Positions 32,646 to 42,811 are shown, counted from the first letter of the stretch. The stretch is 64,000 nucleotides of DNA from Paenibacillus lacisoli (GCF_030580655.1 NZ_JAUQTB010000001.1:62001-126000); one strand, 5' to 3'. The notes: generated from the letters alone by a model not told the origin. Made by a program: numbers and translations.

Positions 32646-33818
32646 ATGTCTACCCCTAAAGAACAGATTAAGACTGTAATTGATCAATATTCTTCCCGTT
32701 TTAGAGAGATCTCATCATTTATCGGTGCGAATCCGGAGCTTGGAAATGAAGAATATCTCGCCTCGGCAAGATTGAAAGAGGAGCTCGCTTTTCATGGTTT
32801 TGAGATCGAAGCACCTGTACTCGGGATCGAAACGGCATTCATAGGAACTTATTCTGCTGCCAAGGACGGCCCTGTCGTCGGCCTTCTCGCTGAATATGAT
32901 GCGCTTAAGGACCTGGGACATGCCTGCGGTCACCATCTGATCTGCATGATGAGTGTGGGAGCAGCGGTTGGTCTCAAAAGTGTGATTGATGAGCTTGGAG
33001 GCACGATCCGTGTGTATGGTACACCTGCCGAAGAGACTCGCGGAGCTAAAGTGCCGATGGCCGCTGCCGGCCTGTTTGATGATTGTGATTTTGCGATGAT
33101 GGCACACCCCTATTATGCCCATGAGCGTTCGGGCAGTTCGCTTGCCATGGATGCTGTACAATTTGAGTTCTTCGGCAAGGCTGCACATGCAGCAGCCAGC
33201 CCTCACGAGGGCATCAATGCCCTCGATGCTGTGATCCAGACATTCAACGGAATTAACGCTTTGCGCCAGCAGGTTAAAAGTTCTGTTCGTATTCACGGAA
33301 TCATTAATGCCGGCGGCCAGGCGGCGAACATTATTCCTGACTATGCATCCGCCCAATTCTATGTAAGGGCAGCAACTCGCAAGGAGCTGACTTCACTGAC
33401 CCAGCGTGTCATCCATGTCGCGGAGGGTGCAGCGATGCAGACCGGCTGCAGGCTGGAAACCTCTAATTACGAGACATCCTATGATGAACTAGTTACAAAT
33501 GAGACCTTATCCGACGCCTACACGCGGAATTTGATTGAAAACGGGATCGCCCCTGAAGCGGTTACCAAAGGAAATGATCACGGATCCGCAGATCTGGGCA
33601 ATGTGTCATTGCGCTGTCCCGCAATTCATCCTTACATCCAGGTCGTTGATGAGCAGCATTCCCTGCATACCCCGGAATTCCGGGATTTGGCCATGCTTGA
33701 CCGTGCCTTGGATGCGATGATTCTCGGAGCTAAGGTTTTGGGCTGTACTGCTTATGAGGTAATGGACAACGCTGAATTGCTGAAGCAGATTAAGGACGAA
33801 TTTAGCTCGGCAAATTAA
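32646..33818 (+). CDS. M20-family amidohydrolase (AbgB/IAA-amino-acid-hydrolase-like)
   Basis: A 390-residue dimetal peptidase-fold enzyme. The features are AEYDALKDLGHACGHHL (metal-binding cluster), GTPAEETRGAKVPM with catalytic and metal-binding glutamates, FFGKAAHAAASPHEGINALDA (dimerisation domain) and a late His in VVDEQHSLHTPEF. The sequence fits the AbgB/M20D group that cleaves N-acylated amino acids such as aminobenzoyl-glutamate. The ATG at 32646 has AAGGAG 11 bases upstream; a TTG at 32643 is nearer the ideal spacing. It is divergent from the amino acid ABC operon. Confidence 0.88.
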   Translation: MSTPKEQIKTVIDQYSSRFREISSFIGANPELGNEEYLASARLKEELAFHGFEIEAPVLGIETAFIGTYSAAKDGPVVGLLAEYDALKDLGHACGHHLICMMSVGAAVGLKSVIDELGGTIRVYGTPAEETRGAKVPMAAAGLFDDCDFAMMAHPYYAHERSGSSLAMDAVQFEFFGKAAHAAASPHEGINALDAVIQTFNGINALRQQVKSSVRIHGIINAGGQAANIIPDYASAQFYVRAATRKELTSLTQRVIHVAEGAAMQTGCRLETSNYETSYDELVTNETLSDAYTRNLIENGIAPEAVTKGNDHGSADLGNVSLRCPAIHPYIQVVDEQHSLHTPEFRDLAMLDRALDAMILGAKVLGCTAYEVMDNAELLKQIKDEFSSAN

Positions 33819-33830
33819 ACTGCCAAATAT

Positions 33831-33873
33831 AAAAGGACGCTGCTTGGCCTAATGGCTTGGCAGCGTCCTTTTT
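33831..33873 (+). terminator. Bidirectional terminator
   Basis: AAAAGGACGCTGC/GCAGCGTCCTTTT stem with an inner GGCC/GGCT-type loop and runs of A and T on the two sides. It separates the convergent M20 and AI-2E-family genes. Confidence 0.88.
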
Positions 33874-33910
33874 GTGTAGGCTTGCTTGATCTATTTGTTG
33901 CAAGTCATAT

Positions 33911-34945
33911 TTATTTTTCTTCCGGCGGCAGTATACCGCGATTATTCACTTTATTTACATCCAGGATATCCAGTACAAACATGAAAATCGGGATCCCGAT
34001 AATCAGCCCCCATACGCCTAAATAATGCTGGGAAAAGATCAAAATAATAAATGTATAAAAGATCGGCAGCTGGGTCTTCGATGACATCAGCTTCGGATTC
34101 AGCAGGTAACTTTCCAGGGCGTGAATCACGATGATGATGATGATGACATACAGAACCATTTTTATTCCGCCAATCTGAAGACCAATCAGGCAAAGCGGGA
34201 TAAGAGATATAATGACCCCTGCCACCGGTACAAGACTGAGCAGCATAATCAAAATGGAAAGGGCGAACAGGTAAGGGAAACCCAAAATCCACAGTGCAAT
34301 CGTTGTAAATACCGTGTTAAAGACGGCAATGAGCAGCTGCACTTCGAGTACTTTCCCAAATGAAGAAACAAACTTTTGCCCAAAGTATTTCAGTTCATCG
34401 TAAAACCAGCCAATCTTACTTGTAGAAAACTTGTCAGTAAACGTCTGAATGGCCTTTTTCTGCAGAAGAAAAAACAAACTCAAGATAATAACGAACAATA
34501 TAACTTCAATCCATTTGCCCAGCTTCAGCAGGTAATCAAGACCATGCTTGGCATAAGACTGAATATCAAAATTAGCAAGTCCTTCAGAAACGTATTTAGA
34601 AAACTTGTCATTCGGCTCTGAATTAATAAAGCTCAGCAGTTCATTGGTCAGTCCGGTGATCTGAGTAATGACTTTCGGCATGTAATTAGATATGCCTACC
34701 GTCAAGAAGGTAACGATGAATACATATAAGAGAACAACGACTACCCTGTAGTCAACTCTAAACCATCGGTTTAACTGCCGCGTAATAAAATCCTGCAGGC
34801 GATCCATTACATAGGTCACCAGAAATAACAGCAGCATCAGGTTCAGCATCCCCCGAAGACCGAACAGAATGGCAATGATGATAAGCAGTACCAGCAGCCG
34901 CCTGATCATATCATTTTGCATAATAAAAGCCTTGAATTTCTCCAT
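33911..34945 (-). CDS. AI-2E family (UPF0118) transporter
   Basis: A 344-residue membrane protein with about eight hydrophobic segments. The typical order is two or three N-terminal helices, a middle soluble stretch (ITQITGLTNELLSFINS), then VQLLIAVFNTVFTTIALWILGFPY, LVPVAGVIISLIPLCLIGLQ, and the C-terminal ESYLLNPKLMSSKTQLP and GVWGLIIGIPIFM. The family exports autoinducer-2 or ions in different species, so no substrate is assigned. The ATG at 34945 has AGGGGG 5 bases upstream; the frame extends to 34972 without a site. Confidence 0.87.
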   Translation of the reverse strand: MEKFKAFIMQNDMIRRLLVLLIIIAILFGLRGMLNLMLLLFLVTYVMDRLQDFITRQLNRWFRVDYRVVVVLLYVFIVTFLTVGISNYMPKVITQITGLTNELLSFINSEPNDKFSKYVSEGLANFDIQSYAKHGLDYLLKLGKWIEVILFVIILSLFFLLQKKAIQTFTDKFSTSKIGWFYDELKYFGQKFVSSFGKVLEVQLLIAVFNTVFTTIALWILGFPYLFALSILIMLLSLVPVAGVIISLIPLCLIGLQIGGIKMVLYVIIIIIVIHALESYLLNPKLMSSKTQLPIFYTFIILIFSQHYLGVWGLIIGIPIFMFVLDILDVNKVNNRGILPPEEK

Positions 34946-35145
34946 ACAATCCCCCTGATCTATCCCTATCAATCTCTATCCAGACAAACGCAGTGTACGC
35001 CATCTATCTTAGTACGCACAAAATGTTTTTGCGTTTCACTACATGAATGAATTTTCATTTTTGTTTTGCACCTTCTACCTGGTTTTGCCATAATAGAATA
35101 TGGATGCCTACAACTCATTTTACAGCAAATGGAGGTCTTTAGCAG

Positions 35146-36189
35146 ATGAATTCTTTTTTAATTGTGATTATATGTATTTTTGCTTTTATCTTTGTTATCA
35201 ATCTTGTACGCAAACGAAGCTCATCATCTACGTACCGTAAGGCCCCTAAAAGCAGCCCGACTTCTTTACCGCCAGCTCCTGCAGTTGCAGAAACGACGAG
35301 TATCGTTTATCCGCTAGCCCAAAGGCTGGAGCAGTCATTATCTCCGCAATTTACGGAGTCCATTCGCACCCGGTTCCTAGCTGATCATCCTCAAGTTACC
35401 GATGTACAGTATGACTGGCTCTGGCTGGAATTAAAAAGGTATTTTATTCTATGTGCAATCATGGATAAAGTACCGATGTTCAGCAGCAAAGTGGACGACG
35501 TCTGGCACGAAATGCTGATGTTTACGCGGGATTATCAGCAATTCACTGAGAAATTTCTGGGTAATATGCTGCATCATACCCCTCATACAAGCCCAGTGCC
35601 CATGCCAACCGAGCGCGGCTGGTTTGATCTCATATACGTGGAATGCTTTGGCTGGAATCCGCATAGCGCCTCCTTGTGGGGGACTTTCTTCCGCCATCCG
35701 ATTCCGAAGAAAGAACTGGAGGTAAGCATTGCAGCCGAATCCACTTTTGGTCCCCGGGCTAACCGATCAGCTTATGAACAGATTCCAGAAGCTCAGACAG
35801 CTATTCAGCAGATTCGCCGTAACATTCGGTCAAGGATCCATCCGTTCAAGAATGGTAGTAAGAATCACTATGATGTCAACTATTCCAGCACGAATACCCT
35901 GCTCACAGCCGCTTTATTTTATGCATGGAGTGAAAGTCCCGATTATGGTCAATTCATGATGCCCCCTGCGGAAGAACGCAAGGATATGTATACTGGCAGC
36001 TCCAGCTCAGGCTGCGGATCATTCAGTTCCGACGACCATGGACACAAGCATTCACATCATCATGATCACGGACATCATAATTCGCATTCCGGCGGAAGCG
36101 ATCATGGCGGCGGCTCCCACGACAGCGGCGGTTCGTCGGATAGCGGCGGCTCTTCCTGCAGCAGCTGTGGCGGAGGATGCAGTAATTAA
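35146..36189 (+). CDS. Membrane-anchored GRDP-like protein with His/Gly/Cys-rich tail
   Basis: A 347-residue protein. An N-terminal membrane helix (SFLIVIICIFAFIFVINLV) is followed by a basic stop-transfer. A domain at about 60-215 contains KVDDVWHEMLMFTRDYQQFTEKFLG and LHHTPH, resembling the glycine-rich domain-containing-protein (GRDP, DUF1399) fold. The final 60 residues are extremely rich in His, Gly, Ser and Cys (HKHSHHHDHGHH, then CSSCGGGCSN), probably metal-binding. TGGAGG precedes the ATG. It is monocistronic, with a strong terminator. Function is unknown. Confidence 0.75.
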   Translation: MNSFLIVIICIFAFIFVINLVRKRSSSSTYRKAPKSSPTSLPPAPAVAETTSIVYPLAQRLEQSLSPQFTESIRTRFLADHPQVTDVQYDWLWLELKRYFILCAIMDKVPMFSSKVDDVWHEMLMFTRDYQQFTEKFLGNMLHHTPHTSPVPMPTERGWFDLIYVECFGWNPHSASLWGTFFRHPIPKKELEVSIAAESTFGPRANRSAYEQIPEAQTAIQQIRRNIRSRIHPFKNGSKNHYDVNYSSTNTLLTAALFYAWSESPDYGQFMMPPAEERKDMYTGSSSSGCGSFSSDDHGHKHSHHHDHGHHNSHSGGSDHGGGSHDSGGSSDSGGSSCSSCGGGCSN

Positions 36190-36192
36190 TCT

Positions 36193-36233
36193 CAAAAAGG
36201 CTGTTCCTACCCTAAGTAGGAACAGCCTTTTTG
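36193..36233 (+). terminator. Bidirectional terminator
   Basis: CAAAAAGGCTGTTCCTA pairs perfectly with TAGGAACAGCCTTTTTG (17 bp) around a 7-base loop. It serves both the GRDP-like gene and glgA. Confidence 0.93.
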
Positions 36234-36247
36234 ACAATTCTTTCGTA

Positions 36248-37720
36248 TTATTCCGAATCTGTAGAGGCTTCGTTCTCCACCACTCCCTGAATGGAATGAT
36301 AAATGTGAATATACTCCTCCGCAGAAACATTCCAGCTGTAATCGCCCTGAAAAGCATTGCTCGTGATCTTTGTCCAGTGATCATCCTGATTAAAGAAGGA
36401 GAGTGCACGACGAATCGTATACAGCATGTCATGTGCATTGTAATTGGTGAACGTGAATCCGTTCCCTTCACCAGTAAATTCGTTATAGGCGTGTACTGTA
36501 TCGTTCAATCCACCGGTTTCCCGCACAATGGGAATACTTCCATATCGCAGGGCCAGGAGCTGACTGATTCCGCAGGGTTCAAATTTAGAAGGCATCAGAT
36601 ACATGTCGCAGGCTGCATATATTTTACGTGACAGCGCATCATTAAAGGTTATGTTAACCGAGACATTGTCCGGATGTCTGTTGGCCGCTTCCATAAGCCA
36701 ATGTTCATAAGCAGGATCTCCCGTGCCGAGCACGACAAATTGGAAATCCTCCGTATACATCAATTCGTCCAATACCCGGCTGACCAGATCCAGGCCCTTC
36801 ATATCAACCAGCCGGGTTACCATAGCTATCATCGGAATATCCGGCTTCACCGGCAGCCCAAGCTCTTCCTGCAGTCCTGCCTTGTTCCGTCTTTTCAGTG
36901 TCAGATCTTGATCATAGGGTTGGTAGATTTTCTGGTCTGTGGCAGGATTATAACTCTCCGTATCGATCCCGTTCACGATCCCGCTCAATTTGCCGTGATG
37001 TCCAAGATGGCGCAGGAGGTCATCCAGCCCATAACCATAATAGTCAGTCTGTATCTCCCTCGCGTAAGTAGGGCTTACAGTTGTCACATGATCGGAGTAT
37101 ACGAGGCCGCCCTTAAGGAAATTAACCTTATCGTAATACTCTACCCCTTCATACGTAAAATAACGGCTGTCCAGTTCAAGCAGCTCCGTCAATACTTCAT
37201 AAGGGAAAATACCCTGATACAGCAGATTATGTATGGTGAATACCGTGCGAATCTGGCTGTAAAAATTCTGAGAACGGTAATCTGACTCCAGCAGAAGCGG
37301 GATCATCGCAGAATGCCAGTCATGGCAGTGCAGTACATCCGGCTGGAATTCAATCAGGGGCAGCGCTTCGAGTACCGCACGATTGAAGAAGGAAAAACGT
37401 TCACCGTCATCCATGTATCCGTAAATGCCTTCTCTTCCGCCAAAATAATACATATTATCAACAAAGTACACTGTGATTCCTTCATAATTCAAGCTCTCAA
37501 TACCACAGTACTGATTTCGCCAGCCCACATGGATTTCTGTAATGGCTTCAGACTTCATTTGTTCCTTAAAAAGCGCTGGAATCCCCTGGTATTTCGGCAG
37601 GATTACACGAACGTCATGCCCGGCTGCCAAAAGCGCTTTGGGAAGGGCACCGATGACGTCTGCCAGCCCCCCTGTTTTGATAAACGGATGGGCTTCGGCT
37701 GCCGCAAATAATATATTCAT
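36248..37720 (-). CDS. glgA: Glycogen synthase (ADP-glucose)
   Basis: Transfers glucose from ADP-glucose to the non-reducing end of glycogen. The 490-residue GT5 enzyme opens MNILFAAAEAHPFIKTGGLADVIGALPKAL, with the KTGGL sugar-nucleotide motif. It carries HNLLYQGIF, NGIDTESYNPATD and the C-terminal active-site region LMPSKFEPCGISQLLALRYG with TGGLNDTV. AGGAGG lies 8 bases before the ATG, inside the end of glgB. The two genes overlap by 4 bases (ATGA), showing an operon. Confidence 0.96.
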   Translation of the reverse strand: MNILFAAAEAHPFIKTGGLADVIGALPKALLAAGHDVRVILPKYQGIPALFKEQMKSEAITEIHVGWRNQYCGIESLNYEGITVYFVDNMYYFGGREGIYGYMDDGERFSFFNRAVLEALPLIEFQPDVLHCHDWHSAMIPLLLESDYRSQNFYSQIRTVFTIHNLLYQGIFPYEVLTELLELDSRYFTYEGVEYYDKVNFLKGGLVYSDHVTTVSPTYAREIQTDYYGYGLDDLLRHLGHHGKLSGIVNGIDTESYNPATDQKIYQPYDQDLTLKRRNKAGLQEELGLPVKPDIPMIAMVTRLVDMKGLDLVSRVLDELMYTEDFQFVVLGTGDPAYEHWLMEAANRHPDNVSVNITFNDALSRKIYAACDMYLMPSKFEPCGISQLLALRYGSIPIVRETGGLNDTVHAYNEFTGEGNGFTFTNYNAHDMLYTIRRALSFFNQDDHWTKITSNAFQGDYSWNVSAEEYIHIYHSIQGVVENEASTDSE

Positions 37721-39801
37721 TTCTTTGTCCTCCTGTTTCGTACTCCACTCCTGGTTGTCTCAGCCGTCGTTGTTTCTGCAGTCACATTTGTCGCTGGCTC
37801 CAACGGCTTGTTTTTAGCTTTTTTTGTTCTTTTTTTGACGGTTAGCTGAACCTCCGCAATCTCCACCTTCTCATCCGCCTTGGATGCTTTGGCTGCCGTC
37901 TTGCGCGGTGTCTTTTTTAGAATGACCATACTCAGCGGAGGAAGTTTTACTTCAAGAGTATTCGGCTGACCATGCCATGAAATTTTGGTTGTCTTCAAGG
38001 ACTTGCCGTTACTAGAACCGTTTCCTCCGAATTCAACGGAATCCGAATTGAAGATCTCATCATAGCTGCCTGGTTTGTACAAGCCAATCCTGTAATCCGG
38101 GCGTTCGACAGGCTGCAAGTTAATCAGAATAATCAGGCTGTCTCCTGGCTTCTTCCCATGACGGATATAACTGATTACACTCTGGTTGGAGTCGTCAGCA
38201 CTGATCCATTGGTAACCGTCCATGGAATGATCCAGTTCCCACAGCGCCTTCTCCTGTTTGTACAAATGGTTAAGCATCTTCGTATAATGATGTACTTGCC
38301 GGTGTGCGTCGTAATCCAGCAGGAACCAATCCAGAGGCTCCTCGTCCTTCCATTCAATAAACTGACCGAATTCGCCACCCATAAACAGCAGCTTTTTACC
38401 CGGGGACGTGATTTGATACCCCAATAAGGCACGCAGTCCTGCAAACTTCTGCTCATAGGACCCCGGCATCTTATCCAGTAATGATTTCTTGCCATGCACC
38501 ACTTCATCATGAGAAAGCGGAAGAATGAAATTCTCAGAATAAGCATAAACAATAGGGAATGTAAGCAAGTTATGATGATTCGGCCGATCCTGAAACTCCT
38601 TCTCAACATAATCAAGCGTATCATTCATCCAGCCCATATTCCATTTGTAGTTAAAACCGAGTCCGTCTTCCTCGATCGGAGATGTAACTTTCGGCCATGC
38701 GCTGGATTCTTCAGCCATCATCAGAGCATGAGGATAATAGCTGAATATCGTCCTGTTCAGCTGCTGCAAAAATTGGATAGCTTCCAGATTCTCCAGTCCG
38801 CCATGTACATTCCGTCTGAACTGCCCTTCCTGCTTCTCAAAGTCCAGACGAATCATACTCGTTACCGCATCAACCCGCAGACCGTCAATGTGATACACCT
38901 CCATCCAGAACAGCGCGTTGCTGATCAAATAAGAACGGATCTCCGGCTTGCTGTAATCAAAGCTAAGGGTCCCCCATCCCGGCTTTTCAGCCAGCAAAGG
39001 ATCTCCGTATTCATACAGCGGAGCACCGTCAAACTGTCGCAGACCTTGGGCGTCCTTAGCAAAATGAGCGGGAACCCAATCCAGCAGCACCCCTATTCCA
39101 GCCTGATGACACTGGTCAACAAAATACATAAAATCCTGCGGCTTGCCGTAACGACTCGTCAAAGCGAACAGCCCTGTCGACTGGTATCCCCACGAAAGAT
39201 CATAAGGATGCTCGCTCAGGGGCATAATTTCAATATGGGTGTAACCCATTTCTAATACATAAGGAATAAGTAATTCCGCCATTTCACGATATGTATAAAA
39301 AGAGCCGTCTTCCTTTTGTTTCCATGTACCAAAATGAACCTCATAAATATTCAGTGGTTTCTGATAAGGCTCACGCTGTTTGCGGACCCAAGCTGCGTCC
39401 TTCCAGCTGTGTCCTTCCAGGGTGGACACTACTGAAGCTGTTGCAGGCCTTACCTCGGCATGAATGGCATACGGATCGGCCTTTAGAAGCCGTTCTCCAC
39501 TTGGAGATGTAATGTCGTATTTGTAAAAAGTACCTTCCGTTATCCCCGGAAAAAAACGACTCCAAATGCCCGAATCGGGTATCTTATGTAATGAATCGTT
39601 CTCGCCGTTCCAGCCGTTAAAATCCGCGGCCAGGCCGACATGAAGGGCGTTTGGAGCCCAGACGGTAAAACGGACGCCCTCTTCGCCATCCTCAGTCGTG
39701 AGGTGTGCGCCCAGACTTCGGTAACTCTGATAAAGGGTTCCTTCATGAAATAAATAAATATCTTCTTTCGACATCAGACGATTGCCCAAATCTGCTTTCA
39801 C
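37717..39801 (-). CDS. glgB: 1,4-alpha-glucan branching enzyme
   Basis: Introduces alpha-1,6 branches into glycogen. The 694-residue GH13 protein has an N-terminal CBM48-like domain (about 25-125; VRFTVWAPNALHVGLAADFN) and the catalytic barrel with VLLDWVPAHF, DGLRVDAVTSM (nucleophile Asp), ALMMAEESSAWP (acid/base Glu) and LPLSHDEVVHGKKS. The last 55 residues form an unusual Lys/Thr/Ala-rich tail beyond the usual end (KKTPRKTAAKASKADEK). The start is GTG at 39801 with AGGTGA upstream; an ATG nine codons later is an alternative. It is divergent from glgC with 191 bases between. Confidence 0.95.
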   Translation of the reverse strand: MKADLGNRLMSKEDIYLFHEGTLYQSYRSLGAHLTTEDGEEGVRFTVWAPNALHVGLAADFNGWNGENDSLHKIPDSGIWSRFFPGITEGTFYKYDITSPSGERLLKADPYAIHAEVRPATASVVSTLEGHSWKDAAWVRKQREPYQKPLNIYEVHFGTWKQKEDGSFYTYREMAELLIPYVLEMGYTHIEIMPLSEHPYDLSWGYQSTGLFALTSRYGKPQDFMYFVDQCHQAGIGVLLDWVPAHFAKDAQGLRQFDGAPLYEYGDPLLAEKPGWGTLSFDYSKPEIRSYLISNALFWMEVYHIDGLRVDAVTSMIRLDFEKQEGQFRRNVHGGLENLEAIQFLQQLNRTIFSYYPHALMMAEESSAWPKVTSPIEEDGLGFNYKWNMGWMNDTLDYVEKEFQDRPNHHNLLTFPIVYAYSENFILPLSHDEVVHGKKSLLDKMPGSYEQKFAGLRALLGYQITSPGKKLLFMGGEFGQFIEWKDEEPLDWFLLDYDAHRQVHHYTKMLNHLYKQEKALWELDHSMDGYQWISADDSNQSVISYIRHGKKPGDSLIILINLQPVERPDYRIGLYKPGSYDEIFNSDSVEFGGNGSSNGKSLKTTKISWHGQPNTLEVKLPPLSMVILKKTPRKTAAKASKADEKVEIAEVQLTVKKRTKKAKNKPLEPATNVTAETTTAETTRSGVRNRRTKK

Positions 39802-39992
39802 TCATCATCACCTGCTTTTAAAGTTGGACTTTATTAAACCCATTACCCCATTTTAGCCACTTTGAACATAAACATGAGCGTCAAAAAATATTTTTGTAAT
39901 TTTATGCATTATCGACAATATACATCGTTTCAAACCGACTTATATCCGTTTATGTATTAAACACAGACACACAATTTTGGGAGGGAAACACC

Positions 39993-41204
39993 ATGGAAAA
40001 GAAAGAATGCATTGCCATGCTGCTAGCGGGCGGAGAAGGACGGAGACTTGCTCCTCTGACTTCAACCATAGCAAAACCTGCCGTGCCGTTCGGCGGACAT
40101 TACCGTATCATCGATTTTCCTCTCAGCAACTGTGTCAATTCCGGTATTGATACAGTTGGCGTATTGACTCAGTATGAAGCAGAGTCCCTACATGAGCATA
40201 TCGGTGAAGGTGAACCGTGGGGGCTGCCGGAACAAGGCAACAGTGGAATCAGCCTTCTGCCTTCATACAATACAGGCAATGACGAATACCTTGGCACTGC
40301 GGACGCCATCTACAAGAACATTGAATACATTGATCGCCAGAATCCTGAGCATGTTCTGATCCTGTCTGGTGACCACATTTATCATATGAACTATCGTGAG
40401 ATGCTGGACGCACATGTTCGCAATCAAGCGGTAGCTACCATTTCGGTCATGGAGGTTCCTTGGGAAGAAGCACACCGCTTTGGTGTAATGACTGCCAATA
40501 CAGATCTGCGGATCACTGAATTTGCTGAGAAACCACAGCAGCCTGAGAGCAATCTGGCTTCTATGGGTATTTACATGTTTAAGTGGGAATATTTGCGTAA
40601 ACACTTAATTGCAGATGCAGCGAATGAACAATCCAATCATGACTTTGGAAAAGATATCATCCCTGCGATGCTTAGCGGCGAAGAACCGCTGTTCGTATAC
40701 GAGTTCCAGGGCTACTGGAAAGATGTCGGTACGATTCAGAGCCTGTGGGATTCACACATGGACCTTCTTGGCGATCAATGCGAGATCAATTTGAACGATG
40801 AGTCCTGGCCGATGTTTACGCGTCAATGGCGTACCAAACTAAGTGCTTCCAAACCTCGTACGTTTGTTCCTGAACGTGCTTTGGTTCATGATTCCTGTTC
40901 GATGGAAGGCCAGGCCGACAACTCTGTCGTGTTCTGCGGCGTGGAGGTTGGCAAGTTCTCTCAAATCAAGGACAGCGTGGTTATGCCGAATGTTAAAATC
41001 GGCCGCAATGTATTGATTGAGCATGCCATCATTGGTGAAGGTGCAGTCATAAAAGACGGTGCAGTAGTCAAAGGTAAAGCCGGAGACATTATCGTAGTTG
41101 GACCTAATGAGACGGTACTGGCCAAACCTGCTGTTCGAACTCAGCCAGCTCGTATTCTCAAAGGATACGAGAAATCCGGTCGACTGGTGGCCGAAGGTCT
41201 GTAA
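39993..41204 (+). CDS. glgC: Glucose-1-phosphate adenylyltransferase
   Basis: Makes ADP-glucose from ATP and glucose-1-phosphate, the committed step of glycogen synthesis. The 403-residue protein has the nucleotidyltransferase motif [29 protein letters not shown], the substrate site FAEKP, and a C-terminal left-handed beta-helix ([26 protein letters not shown]). GGGAGG lies before the ATG. A GlgD partner, present in Bacillus operons, is not found beside it. Here glgC is transcribed away from glgBA, so the pathway is split over two divergent units sharing one control region. Confidence 0.96.
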   Translation: MEKKECIAMLLAGGEGRRLAPLTSTIAKPAVPFGGHYRIIDFPLSNCVNSGIDTVGVLTQYEAESLHEHIGEGEPWGLPEQGNSGISLLPSYNTGNDEYLGTADAIYKNIEYIDRQNPEHVLILSGDHIYHMNYREMLDAHVRNQAVATISVMEVPWEEAHRFGVMTANTDLRITEFAEKPQQPESNLASMGIYMFKWEYLRKHLIADAANEQSNHDFGKDIIPAMLSGEEPLFVYEFQGYWKDVGTIQSLWDSHMDLLGDQCEINLNDESWPMFTRQWRTKLSASKPRTFVPERALVHDSCSMEGQADNSVVFCGVEVGKFSQIKDSVVMPNVKIGRNVLIEHAIIGEGAVIKDGAVVKGKAGDIIVVGPNETVLAKPAVRTQPARILKGYEKSGRLVAEGL

Positions 41205-41221
41205 AATTTAATCATTACATC

Positions 41222-41253
41222 AAGAGGCGTCCTCGGGAGAGGCCCTCTTTTTT
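41222..41253 (+). terminator. Terminator after glgC
   Basis: AGAGG/CCTCT outer and TCCTC/GAGG inner pairing with a GGGA loop, followed by TTTTTTAA. Confidence 0.8.
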
Positions 41254-41309
41254 AATGCCTGATTACCTAATTCGCCTTGTATTCCTTTTCTCCTCCTTCC
41301 TTATTGGCA

Positions 41310-41344
41310 AAATAAGCCGCGTCCTTTATGGACACGGCTTATTT
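41310..41344 (-). terminator. Terminator after the histidine kinase gene
   Basis: AAATAAGCCG/CGGCTTATTT stem with inner GTCC/GGAC; it is symmetrical enough to act both ways. Confidence 0.85.
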
Positions 41345-41354
41345 AATATGAACT

Positions 41355-42806
41355 CTAAATAACTTCTTTCTCGTCTTCGGGTCCCTCTTCTGTGTAAGAA
41401 GACAGCTCCTCCTCGGGCTCCTCATCCTCTGCTGCCGGTAAAGTAACCGTCACCGTGGTGCCTACCCCGAGTTCGCTCTGCATAACCATCTCTCCGTGAT
41501 GGAGCTCCACAATCTGCTGAGTGATGGCCAGCCCCAGGCCTGTTCCTCCATGCTGATGATCTGCCTGGAAGAATCGGTCTCTTACTTTGGCCAGATGTTC
41601 TTCACTTATACCTATTCCGGTATCCTGAACCGCAACAGAGATAAAACCGTTCTCTTTTTGCAGGGTGAGGAATATCCAGGAGTTTTCGTGAGAAAATTTG
41701 ACCGCATTATCGACAATATTCAAGAACACCTGCTTCAGGCGGTTCGCATCCCCTTGCACAAAATACGGCAATTCTTCAGCTTCCAGCTTCAGATGTACCT
41801 GCTTCTGCTCACCTTTCGCCCAGACATTCAGCATAATTTCCTGTAGAATCTCACGTAAATTGACCCGGTTCATTACCAGCTTCATTTCATTCTGCTGCAG
41901 CTTCGAGAAATCAAGAATTTCCTCGACTAGACCAATGAGCCGCTCCGTCTCTTTAGATATAATTCGCATCCCCACGCGTGTTTCTTCCGGATCATAATCT
42001 CCCATGTTGAGGGTCTCACTCCAGCCTTTGATGCTGGTCAACGGGGTCCGGAGTTCATGCGAAATCGAAGAAATAAAATCGTCCTTCACCTGGTTTGTAC
42101 GTACAATCTCTTCGGCCATATAGTTGAGCGTTGATGCCAGCTCTCCGAGTTCATACCTGTAGTTTCCTTTGACCCTCTTATCAAACCGGCCTTTGGCCAG
42201 CTGGGCAGACACCTGGGTGATGTTGTTAATCGGCCTGACGATAGAGTTTGCCAGCCCTACACTGAAGATGAACACGACTGCGAGCACGGCGACTCCGATC
42301 AGCGCAGCCAGAAGCGTAATGGTGAACAGCTTCTCATTGACACCTTTGAGCGATGTCACATATCGGATGACATAAACATTCTCTCCGGACAGCTGGAACT
42401 TCTTCGATACGGCCATGACCTGCTCCCCCGTTGTTGTCTCCCTTCCCACCCAGCGTCCGATATCTCCTGCCAAGGCCTGGGGCAGATCACTGGTCTGTAC
42501 GCGGCGGTCGGATTCAAACCCTGTCGAATTAATGAGTACATTTCCTTGATCATCTAAAATTTCATATTGGGTTTTGTCGAGCTTAAACGTATTCAGCAGC
42601 TCTTGCGAGACATTCTCTTCCGTGTCCGAACGCCCGCCTACAAAATCGGTTACGACTTCAACATGGTTTTTGATATGGCCAAAAATGCTGTCGTAGTAGT
42701 AGGCGCGAATGGCAAACAGGAAGATGACCTCGACCAGCAGAAGCGCCAGAAACACAACAAAAAAGTAATGTAATACTATTTGTCTGCGGATTCCCCGCTT
42801 GAACAT
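41355..42806 (-). CDS. Sensor histidine kinase (HAMP, HisKA, HATPase)
   Basis: A 483-residue membrane kinase. Transmembrane helices at about 10-35 and 165-190 flank an extracellular sensor region of about 125 residues. HAMP follows (NSIVRPINNITQVSAQLAKG), then HisKA with phospho-acceptor His in SISHELRTPLTSIKGW. The HATPase has NIVDNAVKFS, DTGIGISEE and GGTGLGLAI. The C-terminus is strongly acidic. The ATG at 42806 follows GGAAAGG; an ATG at 42824, inside the regulator gene, is an alternative. It is the last gene of a four-gene unit, paired with the response regulator just upstream. Confidence 0.92.
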   Translation of the reverse strand: MFKRGIRRQIVLHYFFVVFLALLLVEVIFLFAIRAYYYDSIFGHIKNHVEVVTDFVGGRSDTEENVSQELLNTFKLDKTQYEILDDQGNVLINSTGFESDRRVQTSDLPQALAGDIGRWVGRETTTGEQVMAVSKKFQLSGENVYVIRYVTSLKGVNEKLFTITLLAALIGVAVLAVVFIFSVGLANSIVRPINNITQVSAQLAKGRFDKRVKGNYRYELGELASTLNYMAEEIVRTNQVKDDFISSISHELRTPLTSIKGWSETLNMGDYDPEETRVGMRIISKETERLIGLVEEILDFSKLQQNEMKLVMNRVNLREILQEIMLNVWAKGEQKQVHLKLEAEELPYFVQGDANRLKQVFLNIVDNAVKFSHENSWIFLTLQKENGFISVAVQDTGIGISEEHLAKVRDRFFQADHQHGGTGLGLAITQQIVELHHGEMVMQSELGVGTTVTVTLPAAEDEEPEEELSSYTEEGPEDEKEVI

Positions 42807-42811
42807 GCCGC

